Positions 27,360 through 35,231 of a DNA stretch of 64,000 nt are shown here, piece by piece. Positions within the stretch are counted from its first letter, which is position 1. Every line of letters starts with the position of its first letter. Origin of the DNA: Aliiroseovarius sp. PrR006 (GTDB taxonomy: Bacteria > Pseudomonadota > Alphaproteobacteria > Rhodobacterales > Rhodobacteraceae). The notes under the pieces are model-generated. The model saw only the letters and a program-made list of their open reading frames with translations. It ran no database searches and was not told the DNA's origin. Position numbers and translations under genes: made by a program. The stretch covers positions 434,001 to 498,000 of the forward strand of contig NZ_JAAGOY010000007.1 in assembly GCF_010500215.1 (NCBI RefSeq). The letters run 5' to 3'.

Positions 27360-28900
27360 GCCATGATCTCCTCTTTTGATGTGTAACGGCGGCTGCGAAG
27401 TTCCATCCAAACCGAGTAGGCGATCGAGGCGATCACGATGGCGATCAGGACGATGTTCAGCGCACCAGTCAGGAAATAGCTGGCCATCCCATCGGTGGCC
27501 CCTGCGATCATTGATCCTTGGATGAAGTTCGCCTCGGCGATCGGGCCAAGGATCAGGCCAAGCACCAGAGGCGCGGCCGAGAAGCCGAAACGCTCGAGGA
27601 AATACATCATGACGCCGAGCGTTGCCATGACATAGACGTCACCCATGCTGGACTGAACCGAGTAACTGCCGAAGACAGCGAGCCCCAGAACAACGGCGGC
27701 CATCACGCTTTGCGGCACCTGTGCCACACGGGCGGCAAGGCCCGCGACGTAAAGGCCAAAGATGCACATCAGGATCTGCCCGATCAGCATCGAATTGATG
27801 AAGGTCCACGCCACGTCCGGGTGGTTGTCAAACAGGTCGGTGCCCGGGAAAATCCCGTGGATCAGAAGGCCGCCCAACAGTACCGCCGCCGTGGGGGAGC
27901 CCGGGATCGATAGCGTCAGAAGCGGCACAAGGCTGGGCCCAACCATAGCGTTATTCGCGCTTTCCGCAGCGATCACCCCTTCGCTGTGCCCCTTCCCAAA
28001 TTTCTCACGTTCCGAGCTGAATTTCTTGGTCTGGTCATAGGCGACAAGACCCGCAATTTGCCCACCGACACCCGGAATAAGGCCAATGACCGACCCGGTG
28101 ATGGTGCCGATGCTCAGCGCCTTCGGACGGCGCAAAATCTCGCGCACAGCATCCATGATCGAATGCTTCTCGACCTCAATCACCTCTGCATTCGTCGCGT
28201 TGCGCCCTTTGGCGAACATGGTCAGAACCTGCGGAATTGCAAAGAGCCCGATCAACGCGGCGATGATGTTGATGCCGCCGCCCAGCGCCGGGTGGAAGAT
28301 GAACCGCTGCGCGCCCATGATGTCGTCAAACCCAATGGTCGCCAGCCATAGGCCAATGCAACCTGACAGAAGACCTTTCACCACCGAGGCGCTGTCAAGA
28401 GACCCAATGACGGTGACGCCGAGGATCGCGAGCCAGAACAGGTGGCTGGGGCCAAAGGCCAGCGCCCATTGCGCCAAAACGGGTGTCAGGAAGATCAACA
28501 GAAGCACGCCGATCACGCCACCAACAGCCGAGGCAAGGAAACTCAGCTGAAGCGCCTGCGCGCCCTTGCCTTGCTTGGCCATGGTGTGGCCGTCCAACGT
28601 AGTTGCGATGTTTGCGGGTGCGCCTGGGATCTTCAAAAGGATCGCACTGACCGCGCCACCCGCCACCGTGGATGTATAGGCCGCACCCAGTAGGATCAGC
28701 CCCTGAACGGGAGCCAAATGGAACGTAAATGGGATCAGCAAGGCCACGGCCATGGTCGGCGACAAGCCGGGCGTTGCACCCAGAATTAGCCCTCCGATTG
28801 TTCCCAAAAGCAGTAAGCCGAATGAGACCGGGGTAAAGACATCTCCGAAGTAGTACAGAAATTCCACGGTGTAATCCTGTGTTTGATCGCGTGTTGACAT
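27356..28900 (-). CDS. Tripartite tricarboxylate transporter large permease (TctA family)
   Basis: Main membrane subunit, 514 residues, about 11-12 helices. It contains the family signatures LILGATPGLSPTMAVALLIPFTF near the N-terminus, SAILLKIPGAPANIATTLDGHTMAKQGKGAQAL (about 86-118) and the second Gly/Pro repeat GLIPGVGGQIAGLVAYDQTKKFS. It is first in the operon tctA-tctB-tctC-sauS-sauT, and diverges from a LacI-type regulator across a 66-base gap that contains an operator-like palindrome. Confidence 0.9.
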   Translation of the reverse strand: MSTRDQTQDYTVEFLYYFGDVFTPVSFGLLLLGTIGGLILGATPGLSPTMAVALLIPFTFHLAPVQGLILLGAAYTSTVAGGAVSAILLKIPGAPANIATTLDGHTMAKQGKGAQALQLSFLASAVGGVIGVLLLIFLTPVLAQWALAFGPSHLFWLAILGVTVIGSLDSASVVKGLLSGCIGLWLATIGFDDIMGAQRFIFHPALGGGINIIAALIGLFAIPQVLTMFAKGRNATNAEVIEVEKHSIMDAVREILRRPKALSIGTITGSVIGLIPGVGGQIAGLVAYDQTKKFSSEREKFGKGHSEGVIAAESANNAMVGPSLVPLLTLSIPGSPTAAVLLGGLLIHGIFPGTDLFDNHPDVAWTFINSMLIGQILMCIFGLYVAGLAARVAQVPQSVMAAVVLGLAVFGSYSVQSSMGDVYVMATLGVMMYFLERFGFSAAPLVLGLILGPIAEANFIQGSMIAGATDGMASYFLTGALNIVLIAIVIASIAYSVWMELRSRRYTSKEEIMA

Positions 28901-28913
28901 TGTAGGCTAAGAG

Positions 28914-28941
28914 ATGAAAATAGTTTTGCAAATGTTTTCAT
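28914..28941. promoter_or_regulatory. LacI-type operator-like palindrome
   Basis: In the divergent gap between tctA and the LacI-family gene, ATGAAAA (28914-28920) pairs with TTTTCAT (28935-28941). TTTGCAAA (28925-28932), a small palindrome with the CG-poor centre often seen in LacI sites, lies inside. A TTGACA box at 28894-28899 could be the -35 of the regulator gene. Confidence 0.5.
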
Positions 28942-28966
28942 TTTTGACCCAACACAGGCCAAATTT

Positions 28967-30007
28967 ATGTCTCATAAACAAAAGGGTAAGCCTGATATTG
29001 TCGATGTCGCAAAGGCTGCAGGCGTTTCCATCTCAACGGTTTCCAGAAGCTTCAATCATCCGGATTTGCTGAAACCGGCGACTCGCAAAAAGATCGACAG
29101 GGCGGTGCAAAGGCTGGGCTACATTCGCAATCGCGCGGCCCAGGTCATGCATGGGCGGCGTAGCGGCACTATCGGGCTTGTGGTGCCAACCATCGACAAC
29201 GCGATCTTCGCCGAATTGATCCAGTCATTCTCGGACGGGTTGGATCAACACGGCTTTACGATGCTGATCGCGTCTCACGGATTCGATCTGGAGCGCGAAT
29301 ACAAAATGTTGCGCAAACTGATGGAGCATCGTGTCGACGGATTGGCGCTTATCGGGTTGGAGCATTCTGAAGCCACGTACCAACTGGTCGAGCAACAGGG
29401 CGTTCCGACCGTCGCCATCTGGAACTACGCCGATGATGCGCGGCTGCCTTGCGTTGGCGTTCAGAACTCCGAGGCTGGCCGTCTGGCGGCGCGCCATTTG
29501 CTGGATCTGGGTCACCGCGACATCGGGTTGATCTTCCCTGACCCGGCGGGCAACGACCGCGCACATGACAGATTGCATGGTGCTGTTGAAGAATTGCGAC
29601 ATGAGCAGATTGAAGTTCCCGCACAATGGCGCCTCGAAGCGCCGTATAGCATTTCAGAAGCCAAGCGCGCTTGCACGGACCTGCTGGCCCACATGCCGCG
29701 ACCAACAGCTATTTTGTGCGGCAATGATATCATCGCCCAAGGCGTAATTTACGCTGCCAGACACATTGGCGTGCGGGTGCCAGAAGAGTTGTCAATTGTG
29801 GGAATTGGTGACTTCAAAGGGTCAGGTGAGATCGAGCCTTCGCTTTCGACTATCCGAATTCCGGCCAAGCGAATTGGCGCATTGGCTGCAGACCTGATCA
29901 CAGAAGTCGTAGCTGGGCATTCTGACAAACAAACAGCGACTAACTGTGGCCTGAAAGTTCTTGCGAGAGCGTCTACCGCGGCCCCTTCCAGCACAATACC
30001 CGATTAG
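28967..30007 (+). CDS. LacI-family transcriptional regulator
   Basis: Regulator of 346 residues. The N-terminal HTH reads DIVDVAKAAGVSISTVSRSFNHPDLLKPATRKKIDRAVQRLGYIRNRAA, the full LacI signature including the hinge helix. The effector domain (about 65-335) is of periplasmic-binding-protein type, with GTIGLVVPTIDNAIFAELIQ and a DGLALIGLEHSEATYQLVEQQGVPTVAIWN segment. It diverges from the tct-sau operon and is the obvious controller of it. A LacI-type regulator (SauR) is also what I recall beside sauST in Cupriavidus. Ligand presumably sulfoacetate or its CoA derivative. Confidence 0.88.
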   Translation: MSHKQKGKPDIVDVAKAAGVSISTVSRSFNHPDLLKPATRKKIDRAVQRLGYIRNRAAQVMHGRRSGTIGLVVPTIDNAIFAELIQSFSDGLDQHGFTMLIASHGFDLEREYKMLRKLMEHRVDGLALIGLEHSEATYQLVEQQGVPTVAIWNYADDARLPCVGVQNSEAGRLAARHLLDLGHRDIGLIFPDPAGNDRAHDRLHGAVEELRHEQIEVPAQWRLEAPYSISEAKRACTDLLAHMPRPTAILCGNDIIAQGVIYAARHIGVRVPEELSIVGIGDFKGSGEIEPSLSTIRIPAKRIGALAADLITEVVAGHSDKQTATNCGLKVLARASTAAPSSTIPD

Positions 30008-30508
30008 ATTCCAAAACTGTACAACGCGACCATATCCCAGCGTATACCCGCTCTACTCACGTTATCGACAGCTTGCATTAATACTTGCGGCTCCAAGCCG
30101 CCCTGCGTTTGACAACTTTGGCTTCACACAGGACTGCATGCAAATTGGTGACACAATGCGCGAATGGTAGACGGTTATCGCGTAACCGGTTCAAACCATT
30201 ATCAAGTCTGGGAAAGAGATTTGGTGGTGGTGACAAGAAAGTGACAAAGGGGCGACCTCACTCGATAACTAAGATCTGCCCCCGGCCCCTTGCAGCCGTT
30301 CGAGGAACTTTCACTGAATGACTGCTTTAAAGAAACTGACGGCGCTTGCCTCTTCCCCAACTCATTTATCATCGTGCCGGAGCAGCAACGCTTTCCGCGA
30401 AGCCTGCGTGAGCCAGAACAAAGGCTCTGCGTAATGATTGAGAAAATAGTGATCGAAGGCGTGGGCCTAAAGTTGTTTAGGCCAACGCTGCAGCTTGGAC
30501 CTGTTAAC
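30008..30508. other. Intergenic island boundary region
   Basis: About 500 bases without a recognisable gene between the LacI gene and the terminator of the autotransporter. The notable content is the direct repeat at 30126-30227. A frame on the minus strand (30202-30654) has no known relative and is not called. Confidence 0.45.
30126..30227 (+). repeat. Left copy of a 102-bp direct repeat (island boundary)
   Basis: Starts at ACACAGGACTGCATGCAA and ends at GATTTGGTGG. It aligns without gaps to 44172-44273, with about 10 mismatches counted by eye (roughly 90% identity). Both copies contain CGCGTAACCGGTTCAAACCA. The right copy runs straight into tRNA-Ala 3' sequence; this left copy does not continue beyond TGGTGG. 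Confidence 0.85.
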
Positions 30509-30534
30509 GGTGGCCCGAGATAAGTCGGGCCACC
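30509..30534 (-). terminator. Hairpin downstream of the autotransporter gene
   Basis: A perfect 10-bp inverted repeat (GGTGGCCCGA at 30509-30518, TCGGGCCACC at 30525-30534) with a 6-base loop lies 35 bases past the autotransporter stop codon. The T-run in the minus direction is weak. Confidence 0.6.
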
Positions 30535-30568
30535 TCTAGGTATTAAGTTGGCAGCTATAGGAGCGAGA

Positions 30569-33112
30569 TCAGAACTGCCGCGAGTATCCAATGTTGAGCG
30601 AGAGCGCTTCATAGTCGCTGTCGCCAATCCCGTCATATCTGACCCCGTACTCAATGGTCCCTTGATCAGAAACCATCACCATGCCGCCAAAGCCTATGCG
30701 TCCACGAACGCCGCTTTGTACCGTGGAGGTGCTTGCGATCTGATCGCCGGCCTCGAAGGTGTAGACACCTTCAAACTCTAGATAGTTGCTGAAATCGCCC
30801 ATTGGATCACTCCAGGTGAAGCGCGACCCAAGTTCGATATCTCCAAGCCTGGTTGTCCTTGCTGCGATCGGTATGGCCAGCGAGTCGACATAGGCTTCGG
30901 AGGTTTCTTCGAAGTAGTTGATCGAGACGTTGGGCTGAATGTTCAGATTGCCCTGATTGATGCTGCCAAAGAGGCTGATAGATCCAAGCCAGCGTTCGGA
31001 GTCGAACTCATCTGAGAACGTACCAAGTGGCGACACTTCGTTGCTGGCGCGCCCGTAACTTAGGCTGGCATCAAAATAGAGGCCTTCGTCGATCTGGGCC
31101 GTGTAGTAGGGCCCGACCATCCAACCAACGCCCTTGGTTGTTGCGGTCGAGCCGAGAACATCTTCCTTCACAGAGTCGACCTGGGCGCCAAAGCCCAAGA
31201 TGGCATTCTGCCCAATTCGGTAGTCCGCCCCAACATGCAGAACGCCGAACCGACCTTCGCTAAAGCTGGTTTCATACCGCGTGAAGCTGAGTTCTGCCCA
31301 GACATCCCAGTCTGATCTGGCCGACAGCGGATCTTCACTTGCGCTGGTCGACGCAAAGGAAAGATCGACGCGATCTCGCGTCACATCCACTCCAACAAGC
31401 GACGATCCGCGCGTCACGTCATTACCAAACAACGACACCCTGTTGGGGCTTGCATTGCCATCGACGCGCGCGATGCGGCGATCTTGCCCGGGACGGTTGC
31501 CCATGATCTGGCGGCCACGATTGTCCATGAAATTTTGGATCTGTGTGGCAGTCGGCGTCGCGATATCAAATGATTCCAACGTGCAGGTATAGGTCTCACC
31601 TCGGGCAAAGTTCAGGGCCAAGGACTGCGCCCCGACATTGACCGTTCCGCTGCCCGAACTACAACTGGCCGAGGTCACTACGAAGCCCGCCGGCAATGCA
31701 TAGGTGGCGGCGTAAGTTCCCGGCTCGACCTGCAAGGGGCCAGAGCTGCCCGTTCCGCCGCTGACCACAACAGGGGTGTTGAAGGCAGGGGTGGCGGAAG
31801 AGAAGGTGATAGTTCCGTCATCAGGTGAGTTCACAATGAAGGTGACCGTGCCCGGTGGGATCAAAGAAACCGTGACGTTGAATTGCAGTGTTGTTGTCAA
31901 TCCGGCTGGATCCGTCGCCGTGAACTCGACCAGCGTTGTGCCTACCGGGAAAGCGCTGCCCGAGGTCGGCCCCTGCGTCTGCGTCACCGTCACTGTTCCC
32001 GAGTTGTCCGAAGCAGTCGGCGTCGGGAAATTAACGACGGCGCTGGTAAGGTTGAAGCTGATTTCGACATTGATATCAGCCTGACTGGATGTGAAGACAG
32101 GTGCTTCGCCATCATTCACCGTCACCGTGAAGGTTTTGGTATCGGTATTGCCAGCGGCATCCGTAGCGGTGACCGAAACCGTCGTGGTGCCGACCGGGAA
32201 CACGGAACCCGAGGCCGGCGTCGAGACAAGGCTTGTCACGCCGACATTGTCGGTGGCTATTGGCGTGAAGTTGACAACAGCCGTCGCCTGCCCGGGGTCG
32301 GTATTCACCGTGATATCGGCAGGCACAGTAACGACAGGTGCTTCGTTGTCATTCACCGTTACTGAAAAGCTCTCCGACGTAGTGTTTCCGGCCGCGTCAG
32401 ATGCACTACAGGTCACAGTCGTTGTGCCAAGACTAAAGGTCGAACCCGACGACGGAAAGCAACCCGAGGACGTCACTCCGACATTGTCGCTATAGGTTGG
32501 CGCGGTCCAGCTGACCACCGCAGCGGCAACACCAGGGTCGGTCGACTGCGTGATGTTTGCGGGCATATTTGTGATCGTCGGTGGGGTCGTGTCGCTTGGT
32601 GGGGAAGGCGCGACATAGGTTGCTGACATCGTCGGGTTGCCGCCACCTATCAGCATCTGGGTTAGGCCGCCACGATTGGTGACCGTAGCATTTTCATACA
32701 CGCCCGCACCCGTTGTGGCATCGCCAGCCTGCGTTGTGTAAGTGCCCGAACAGGTGAAGTTTGAGTTCGTTCCACCCGAGGTTGGAGAGCACGTGTACGA
32801 GACACCAATGCTCGAGGAGACGGCAGGTGAGGAGAGCACTTCGTTTCCGGTATTCGCATTGATAGTGAACGTCAGCGTTTCTCCGGAGCCGGAATAAGTT
32901 GTCGGGGAGACAGAGGCGCTGGTTACTTCTTGCGCCTGTGCTGCACCAACAAAACCCAACGTGCATGCCGCAATCGCGAATGCTTTGGTCCAACTTCCGA
33001 CAATAAATTTCGGGCGACGGGCCGATTGTCCTCGTTTGGATTTATGGCAGAGATTATTTCGCTGACAGATCTCTTCCGACCTCCTCTCGGATAGCGGCTT
33101 ATTCGTCACCAT
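30569..33112 (-). CDS. HYR-domain autotransporter/outer membrane beta-barrel protein
   Basis: Predicted surface protein of about 847 residues if ATG 33112 is used; the frame is open to 33337 and no start has a good ribosome site. A long basic N-terminus of about 35 residues precedes a hydrophobic signal core (AFAIAACTLGFVGAAQAQE), like the extended signal peptides of autotransporters. A Ser/Thr-rich domain with a CSPTSGGTNSNFTCSGT disulfide pair follows, then three tandem HYR (hyalin) repeats (about residues 175-420), each with DNVGVTS or similar and a VGTTTVxVTATDAAGN motif. A short linker and a C-terminal beta-barrel of about 260 residues end in the aromatic GYSRQF. HYR domains are associated with adhesion. 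It lies just inside the left direct repeat, suggesting acquisition with the island. Confidence 0.82.
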   Translation of the reverse strand: MVTNKPLSERRSEEICQRNNLCHKSKRGQSARRPKFIVGSWTKAFAIAACTLGFVGAAQAQEVTSASVSPTTYSGSGETLTFTINANTGNEVLSSPAVSSSIGVSYTCSPTSGGTNSNFTCSGTYTTQAGDATTGAGVYENATVTNRGGLTQMLIGGGNPTMSATYVAPSPPSDTTPPTITNMPANITQSTDPGVAAAVVSWTAPTYSDNVGVTSSGCFPSSGSTFSLGTTTVTCSASDAAGNTTSESFSVTVNDNEAPVVTVPADITVNTDPGQATAVVNFTPIATDNVGVTSLVSTPASGSVFPVGTTTVSVTATDAAGNTDTKTFTVTVNDGEAPVFTSSQADINVEISFNLTSAVVNFPTPTASDNSGTVTVTQTQGPTSGSAFPVGTTLVEFTATDPAGLTTTLQFNVTVSLIPPGTVTFIVNSPDDGTITFSSATPAFNTPVVVSGGTGSSGPLQVEPGTYAATYALPAGFVVTSASCSSGSGTVNVGAQSLALNFARGETYTCTLESFDIATPTATQIQNFMDNRGRQIMGNRPGQDRRIARVDGNASPNRVSLFGNDVTRGSSLVGVDVTRDRVDLSFASTSASEDPLSARSDWDVWAELSFTRYETSFSEGRFGVLHVGADYRIGQNAILGFGAQVDSVKEDVLGSTATTKGVGWMVGPYYTAQIDEGLYFDASLSYGRASNEVSPLGTFSDEFDSERWLGSISLFGSINQGNLNIQPNVSINYFEETSEAYVDSLAIPIAARTTRLGDIELGSRFTWSDPMGDFSNYLEFEGVYTFEAGDQIASTSTVQSGVRGRIGFGGMVMVSDQGTIEYGVRYDGIGDSDYEALSLNIGYSRQF

Positions 33113-33860
33113 TCTTCGGCCAAACAAACGGGTGAAAAATGAGTGTAGATCGTCAATAAAATATGGCTCTGCACTAGTGGAATTTCGTTTAACTGAAGTA
33201 TGGCGCACAATCATCCCCTCAATAATTTTTGAATAAAGCCCCCTGAAACATGACCAACATGCCTGTTGGTGGCCAATCAGGCTACGGTAAACGGCGCGTG
33301 CCAATTGCCTAAACTTATTTTCATAATTGTTGGCCATTGGTGCAAATCAAACACAGGCTCAAGAACTGAGGCATCTTTCTTCCCGCTGGCATTGACTGTC
33401 CTGGCGCCGCGTCTGACAGCCTTCCAAATACAAACCTCTTGCTTGGCGTCTCTGAAGCTCGGATTGGCTCTCATGAAATCAGCAACCGCCTTCCAATATT
33501 CTAAAAGGATTTCGAAAGCCATTTTCGAGGTAGACGACTACCTCTTGAGGGCATTGTCACTCGACGAACATGAAATCCTTGGTCATTTGGGTGTCACCCC
33601 TCGGAGCCACCACTAGATAGTGGGGCGGACAACTCACCACCCACAAGGTAATGTGGCATTCTGACCACTAAAGTGAAGTCACGGACATAGGAAGCACTAA
33701 GGGTTCCGACCGGAGCATCCCAAATGGTGATGAGCCCACCTGAATTCAGGTCATGTAAGTGGCGAACCTAAAGGCCGGCCAGTTTCCGGTAACTGGTTAC
33801 GTCCCAGAGGCACACCCCTCGCTGGCTGGCATCTCGTTTCCCAGAATACGAAAGAACGAG
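33113..33860. other. Spacer with mobile-element debris
   Basis: About 750 bases between the autotransporter and a small HTH gene. It holds the upstream region of the autotransporter, and a 66-bp segment (33436-33501) that recurs at 49874-49939. Frames exist on both strands (33266-33616 plus, 33277-33522 minus). The minus one contains the repeated segment, reading AVADFMRANPSFRDAKQEV, and may be the tail of a lost element gene. Confidence 0.45.
33436..33501 (-). repeat. First copy of a 66-bp element-associated repeat
   Basis: Aligns without gaps to 49874-49939 at roughly 75% identity. On the minus strand both encode similar peptides (AVADFMRANPSFRDAKQEV here; AVADFRGAIRSFIDAKQEL there). The pattern of changes suggests a shared protein-coding origin. 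Each copy lies a few hundred bases or less upstream of a broken primase-type gene. Confidence 0.6.
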
Positions 33861-34073
33861 ATGACGAAAGATCATTCTATTGTTTGTGAGGGCTTCCTCA
33901 CCATCCCCAAAGCCGCCGGCCTGTTGGGTATCCCTGCGACAACCCAGCACCGTGCGGTGAAAACCGGCCTCGTGCCAAGCTATCGCCCGTTGTGCCAGCG
34001 TGTCCGCGTGCGCCTTTCCGAAATCACTGCCGTCATTGAAGCCCAGAAATCTGGAGGGCAACAAGATGGCTAA
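33861..34073 (+). CDS. Small helix-turn-helix DNA-binding protein (excisionase-like)
   Basis: Product of 70 residues from ATG 33861. FLTIPKAAGLLGIPATTQHRAVKTGLVPSYR resembles the MerR/Xis-type winged helix seen in excisionases and plasmid/phage regulators. The rest (VRLSEITAVIEAQKSGG) matches the typical tail, with residue-substituting wing. Its stop overlaps the start of the prim-pol gene by a few bases, the order seen in small integrative elements (regulator then replication protein). Ribosome site weak. Confidence 0.65.
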   Translation: MTKDHSIVCEGFLTIPKAAGLLGIPATTQHRAVKTGLVPSYRPLCQRVRVRLSEITAVIEAQKSGGQQDG

Positions 34074-34491
34074 AGGAGCTTTCGCAGCTGAAGCGCCAAA
34101 ATTCTGGGCGGTCGGTTTGTCAGCCTTGCCCGAAAAACCTCAAGAAAAGAAACCGGCAATTACGAATTGGGTGTCCTATCAAGCCAATCTCCCCAGCGAG
34201 GATCGTCGGGCGGAATGGTTGACCAAGTATGCTGACTGCGGGATCGGCATCAATCTTGGCACCCAAGTGGCCGACGGAGAGCAAATTGCTGCCATTGATG
34301 CGGACCACGATATCTGGGTTCGCCCCTTATACGGATTATTCGGCAACGAGGTCTGTGCCAAGCATGGAAAGAAGGGTGCCACCTTCTTCGTCCGCGTGCG
34401 CAAATCGGAAAAGTGGAGTCCACGGTCCTTAAGCCGTTCGATCGCCTGTCGTAGTGAAACGGCGCACGTCGTAGGGTCGGCCTCGATCTAG
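34066..34491 (+). pseudogene. Bifunctional primase/polymerase (prim-pol), truncated
   Basis: ATG at 34066 follows GGAGGGC. The first about 122 of 141 residues look like the N-terminus of a mobile-element prim-pol protein: KPAITNWVSYQ, then GIGINLGTQVADGEQIAAIDADH with the acidic DxD of the catalytic site, and GKKGATFFVRVRKSEKW. Full-length relatives are several times longer with a helicase domain, so this is a truncated, probably dead replication gene. The last 19 residues look foreign and reach a stop before the next gene. It marks a degraded phage- or plasmid-like element. Confidence 0.72.
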
Positions 34492-34512
34492 GAAAACGCC
34501 CTTTTTAGTGCC

Positions 34513-34881
34513 TTAGCTCGAAAACGCTCCGACAACGTCTTTGGCTTTTACCAGACTGCGCCCTTCGCAGATCACGGTGCCATCAGGCGCAGTGCAGCTG
34601 GCCCAAAGATCCACCAGATGTTTGTCCGGGCGCAGGCGGGTGATTTCGACTTTGGCTTCCAACGCGGTATTCATCGGCGGCGGGGCTTTGAACGCCAGAT
34701 CCTGCTTGAGGTAATTGGTTCCCGACCCCGGCAATTCGACCCCTAACAAATAGGAAAAGAGCGCCGCGATCAGAGGCTCCGGAACGTTGTCGCCCACTGC
34801 TCCACTCAGGGCTTGATAGGCTGTCAGGTCTTCTGATGTGTAAATGCGCGTGATTTGCGCCGTTTGCCCAACGCTCAGCAT
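34513..34881 (-). CDS. MaoC-like hotdog-fold protein, subunit 2
   Basis: Small hotdog-fold protein of 122 residues; ATG at 34881 overlaps the stop of the upstream hotdog gene. The sequence has the general MaoC/thioesterase shape (LAFKAPPPMNTALEAKVEITRLRPDKHLVDLWASC...GTVICEGRSLVKA) but no clear catalytic Asp-x4-His pair. It is therefore likely the non-catalytic half of a two-chain double-hotdog hydratase with 34875-35231. It is the last gene in the leftward acyl-CoA/transport operon. Confidence 0.7.
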   Translation of the reverse strand: MLSVGQTAQITRIYTSEDLTAYQALSGAVGDNVPEPLIAALFSYLLGVELPGSGTNYLKQDLAFKAPPPMNTALEAKVEITRLRPDKHLVDLWASCTAPDGTVICEGRSLVKAKDVVGAFSS

Positions 34882-35231
34882 GTGATCTCTGCCTCCCCTA
34901 CCAAACATTCTGCCCCATCCACGACCCGGACAACACGCATCTGAACGTGACCGGGCGTATCTTCAAGAATCTGCAAGCTTAGCTCTTCACCAGTATAAGC
35001 TGGATTTGGGAACATCATACTTTGGCTAGTCTGCGTAATCATCGCGTTGTGGCGCTTCAGCATTCCCCACAACTTGGAGTAAATCAGCATGCCGTGGCTG
35101 ACCGTGCGGCCAAAGGCAGATGTTGCACAAAAGGATGGGTCAACGTGGATCGCGTTGTCATCACCCGAGACCTTAGCGAAGGCATCGAACTCAGCCTGCG
35201 TGGGTGTCCAGTATTCTTTCAAGTCAAGCAT
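34875..35231 (-). CDS. MaoC-like enoyl-CoA hydratase-type hotdog protein, subunit 1
   Basis: Hotdog-fold protein of 118 residues with the MaoC hydratase core FAKVSGDDNAIHVDPSFCATSAFGRTVSHGML. The Asp and His of the D-x4-H catalytic dyad are visible, followed by the usual Gly-rich turn. Likely adds water to an enoyl-CoA (R-specific hydratase type). It overlaps the CoA-ligase gene by eight bases and the second hotdog gene by seven. Confidence 0.78.
   Translation of the reverse strand: MLDLKEYWTPTQAEFDAFAKVSGDDNAIHVDPSFCATSAFGRTVSHGMLIYSKLWGMLKRHNAMITQTSQSMMFPNPAYTGEELSLQILEDTPGHVQMRVVRVVDGAECLVGEAEITC

Noticed and set aside
33266-33616. Plus-strand 116-residue frame near the prim-pol remnant
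   Set aside because: No ribosome site or family; the conserved signal in this stretch reads on the opposite strand.
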